From contig CAZMCA010000200.1 of the NCBI GenBank assembly GCA_964564595.1, forward strand, positions 1 to 5,871: DNA of 5,871 nucleotides, read 5' to 3'. The notes under the pieces were generated by a model. The model saw only the letters and a list, made by a program, of their open reading frames with translations. It made no database searches and was not told the DNA's origin. Position numbers and translations under genes: made by a program. Each line of letters opens with the position of its first letter. Positions within the stretch are counted from its first letter, which is position 1. The DNA is from JBEVOS01 sp964564595. Lineage in GTDB: Bacteria > Pseudomonadota > Alphaproteobacteria > Caulobacterales > Aquidulcibacteraceae. Shown here one piece after another: positions 4,018-5,871 of this stretch.

Positions 4018-5871
4018 TCACGCCGGCGCGAGCGCTTTTTGCTCTACGATCTTCACGATATCGCCCATGATGTCGGTGATGCGGAAGTCTTTGGGCGTAT
4101 AGACGCCCGCGACGCCGACTTGCTTGAGCACCAGCGCATCCGCTGGCGGGATGATGCCGCCGACGACGACCGGCACGTGATCCAAGCCTTCCTCGCGCAT
4201 CAGCCGGACGACTTCGCGGACCAGATCAAGGTGCGAGCCGGAGAGGATGGAGAGCCCGACGACATGCGCCTTCTTCTCTTTCGCCGCGGCGACGATCTCG
4301 GCGGGCGTTAGGCGAATGCCCTCATAAACCACGCTCATGCCAACTGCGCGGCCGCGCGCGGCGATTTGCTCGGCGCCGTTTGAGTGCCCATCGAGGCCGG
4401 GCTTGCCAACCACGAACGTTAGGTTCCGTCCGAGCTTCTCCGAAAGGCGCTTCACATCGGCCTTTACGGCTTCGATGTCCTCGCCCTCGCTTTCAACGAC
4501 GAGCGCAACGCCCGTCGGTGCGCGAAATTCGCCGAACACATCGCGCAGCGTTTCGCCCCATTCGCCGGTCGTGACGCCTGCTTTCGCAGCGGCGATGGAA
4601 GCGTCCATGATGTTGCGGCCTTCCTGCGCCGCTTCGCGCAACGCCTTCAACGCCGCCGCCGCCGCCTTCGCGTCGCGCTGATCGCGCCATGCGCGAAGCG
4701 CCCGGATTTGGTTGTCTTCGGCCGTGAAATCGACGGTCTGAATGATGCCTTCGCCCGCGGAGAGGGGCGAGGCTTCGGCAGTGGTGAATTTGTTGACGCC
4801 AACCACCGTCAATTCGCCGCGCTCTATGCCTTCGGCGCGGCGCCGGTTTGAGTTGACCAGCGCTTCCTTCATGTAGCCGCTCTCGACCGCGACCACCGAG
4901 CCGCCCATCGCGTCGATCTTGGCAAGCTCAGCGCGGGCCAAATCCTTCAGCGCCTCGACTTTGCGCGTCACGACCGTCGAGCCGTCGAACAAGTCTTCGA
5001 ACTCGAGGAGGTCAGTTTCGAACGCGAGAATCTGCTGCATGCGCAATGACCATTGCTGGTCCCACGGGCGCGGCAGGCCGAGCGCTTCGTTCCATGCCGG
5101 CAGCTGCACGGCGCGCGCGCGCGCGTTCTTGGAGAGCGTCACCGCCAGCATCTCGATCAGGATGCGGTAGACGTTGTTTTCCGCCTGCGGCTCCGTGAGC
5201 CCGAGTGAATTGACCTGCACGCCATAGCGGAAGCGGCGGCTTTTCTCATCCGTCACGCCGTAGCGCGTGAGGCCGATCTCGTCCCAAAGCTCGGTGAACG
5301 CGCGCATCTTGCAGAGCTCGGTGACGAAACGGATGCCAGCGTTCACGAAGAACGAAAGCCGCTGGAACACGGCCGGCATCTGCGCTTCGCTCACTTCGCC
5401 GCGCGCTTTGATCGTGTCGAGCACGGCGATCGCGGTCGCCAGCGCATACGCAAGTTCTTGCTCCGGCGTCGCGCCCGCCTCCTGCAGATGATACGAGCAT
5501 ACGTTCATCGCGTTCCACTTCGGCGTCTCTTTGAGGCACCACGCGATCGTATCGGCTGTCAGGTTGAGGCTCGGCTTGGGCGGAAAGACGTACGTGCCGC
5601 GCGAGAGATATTCCTTGATGATGTCGTTTTGCGTCGTGCCTTGCAGAAGCTTGCGGTCCGCGCCCTGTTCGTCGGCGAGCGCCACGTAGAGCGCGAGCAA
5701 CCACGCCGCCGGCGCATTGATCGTCATCGACGTGTTCATCTGCGCGAGCGGGATTTGATCGAAGAGGGCGCGCATGTCGCCCAAATGCCCAATCGGCACG
5801 CCCACTTTGCCGACTTCGCCGCGCGCTAGAATGTGATCGCTGTCGTAGCCAGTCTGCGTCGGCAGATCGAA
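4018..5871 (-). CDS. ecm: Ethylmalonyl-CoA mutase (MeaA type), 5' end outside the window
   Basis: Adenosylcobalamin-dependent mutase that converts (2R)-ethylmalonyl-CoA to (2S)-methylsuccinyl-CoA in the ethylmalonyl-CoA pathway, which replaces the glyoxylate cycle for acetyl-CoA assimilation. The window has 617 codons; judged against the family (about 650-690 residues) some 40 or more N-terminal residues are missing, and the frame is open to the right edge. The first visible residues, FDLPTQTGYDSDH, are the Ecm/MeaA form rather than the methylmalonyl-CoA mutase form (FDLATHRGYDSDH). TSMTINAPAAW and GTTQNDIIKEYLSRGTY follow in the substrate-binding barrel. The C-terminal B12-binding domain has DGHSNG, with the cobalt-ligand histidine encoded at 4384-4386, then LSILSGSHL and VVGGIIPP. 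The ATG at 5803-5805 is internal, not the start. No promoter is visible because the 5' end is missing. Confidence 0.95.
   Translation of the reverse strand, partial: FDLPTQTGYDSDHILARGEVGKVGVPIGHLGDMRALFDQIPLAQMNTSMTINAPAAWLLALYVALADEQGADRKLLQGTTQNDIIKEYLSRGTYVFPPKPSLNLTADTIAWCLKETPKWNAMNVCSYHLQEAGATPEQELAYALATAIAVLDTIKARGEVSEAQMPAVFQRLSFFVNAGIRFVTELCKMRAFTELWDEIGLTRYGVTDEKSRRFRYGVQVNSLGLTEPQAENNVYRILIEMLAVTLSKNARARAVQLPAWNEALGLPRPWDQQWSLRMQQILAFETDLLEFEDLFDGSTVVTRKVEALKDLARAELAKIDAMGGSVVAVESGYMKEALVNSNRRRAEGIERGELTVVGVNKFTTAEASPLSAGEGIIQTVDFTAEDNQIRALRAWRDQRDAKAAAAALKALREAAQEGRNIMDASIAAAKAGVTTGEWGETLRDVFGEFRAPTGVALVVESEGEDIEAVKADVKRLSEKLGRNLTFVVGKPGLDGHSNGAEQIAARGRAVGMSVVYEGIRLTPAEIVAAAKEKKAHVVGLSILSGSHLDLVREVVRLMREEGLDHVPVVVGGIIPPADALVLKQVGVAGVYTPKDFRITDIMGDIVKIVEQKALAPA

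Noticed and set aside
5458..5829. Open frame antisense to ecm, with other antisense frames along ecm and GNAT
   Set aside because: They are the mirror of strongly coding GC-rich genes, with low-complexity Arg-rich translations and no ribosome-binding sites.
4018..5871. Assignment as methylmalonyl-CoA mutase
   Set aside because: The substrate-binding segments have the Ecm/MeaA form (LPTQTGYDSDH, TSMTINAPAAW, DGHSNGAEQ) rather than the methylmalonyl-CoA mutase form (ATHRGYDSDH, DGHDRGAK).

Overview
This is a GC-rich chromosomal window that fits an alphaproteobacterium, probably Caulobacterales or Hyphomonadaceae-like. Three things point there: an ethylmalonyl-CoA mutase gene, a nrdA gene with a NrdR-type operator, and a tight cluster of GANTC motifs (the CcrM methylation sequence) in the main intergenic region. 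The species cannot be named from the sequence alone.

Layout, left to right. The left edge holds the 5' part of a leftward class I ribonucleotide reductase large-subunit gene (nrdA, 1-440). Next is a 416-bp intergenic region (441-856) with the nrdA ribosome-binding site, a NrdR box, GANTC motifs and two hyphenated palindromes. A rightward DMT/EamA-family transporter gene (857-1756) ends 3 bp from the stop of a leftward signal peptidase I gene (lepB, 1760-2527). lepB is divergent, across 105 bp, from a rightward EI24-domain membrane protein gene (2633-3316). The 3' end of that gene overlaps by 53 bp the 3' end of a leftward GNAT acetyltransferase gene (3264-4013). The GNAT gene starts 4 nt after the stop of a leftward ethylmalonyl-CoA mutase gene (ecm/meaA, 4018 to the right edge), whose 5' end lies outside the window.

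The genes do not form one pathway. NrdA makes deoxyribonucleotides and is probably repressed by NrdR. LepB releases exported proteins from their signal peptides. Ecm is a B12-dependent step of the ethylmalonyl-CoA pathway for acetyl-CoA assimilation, and the GNAT gene is probably co-transcribed with it. The transporter and EI24 protein have no assigned substrates.

I see no mobile element, CRISPR array, phage gene, toxin-antitoxin pair, tRNA or rRNA, and no convincing new system. The parts most worth a second look are the regulatory content of 441-856, the ecm-GNAT arrangement, and the gene context of lepB.
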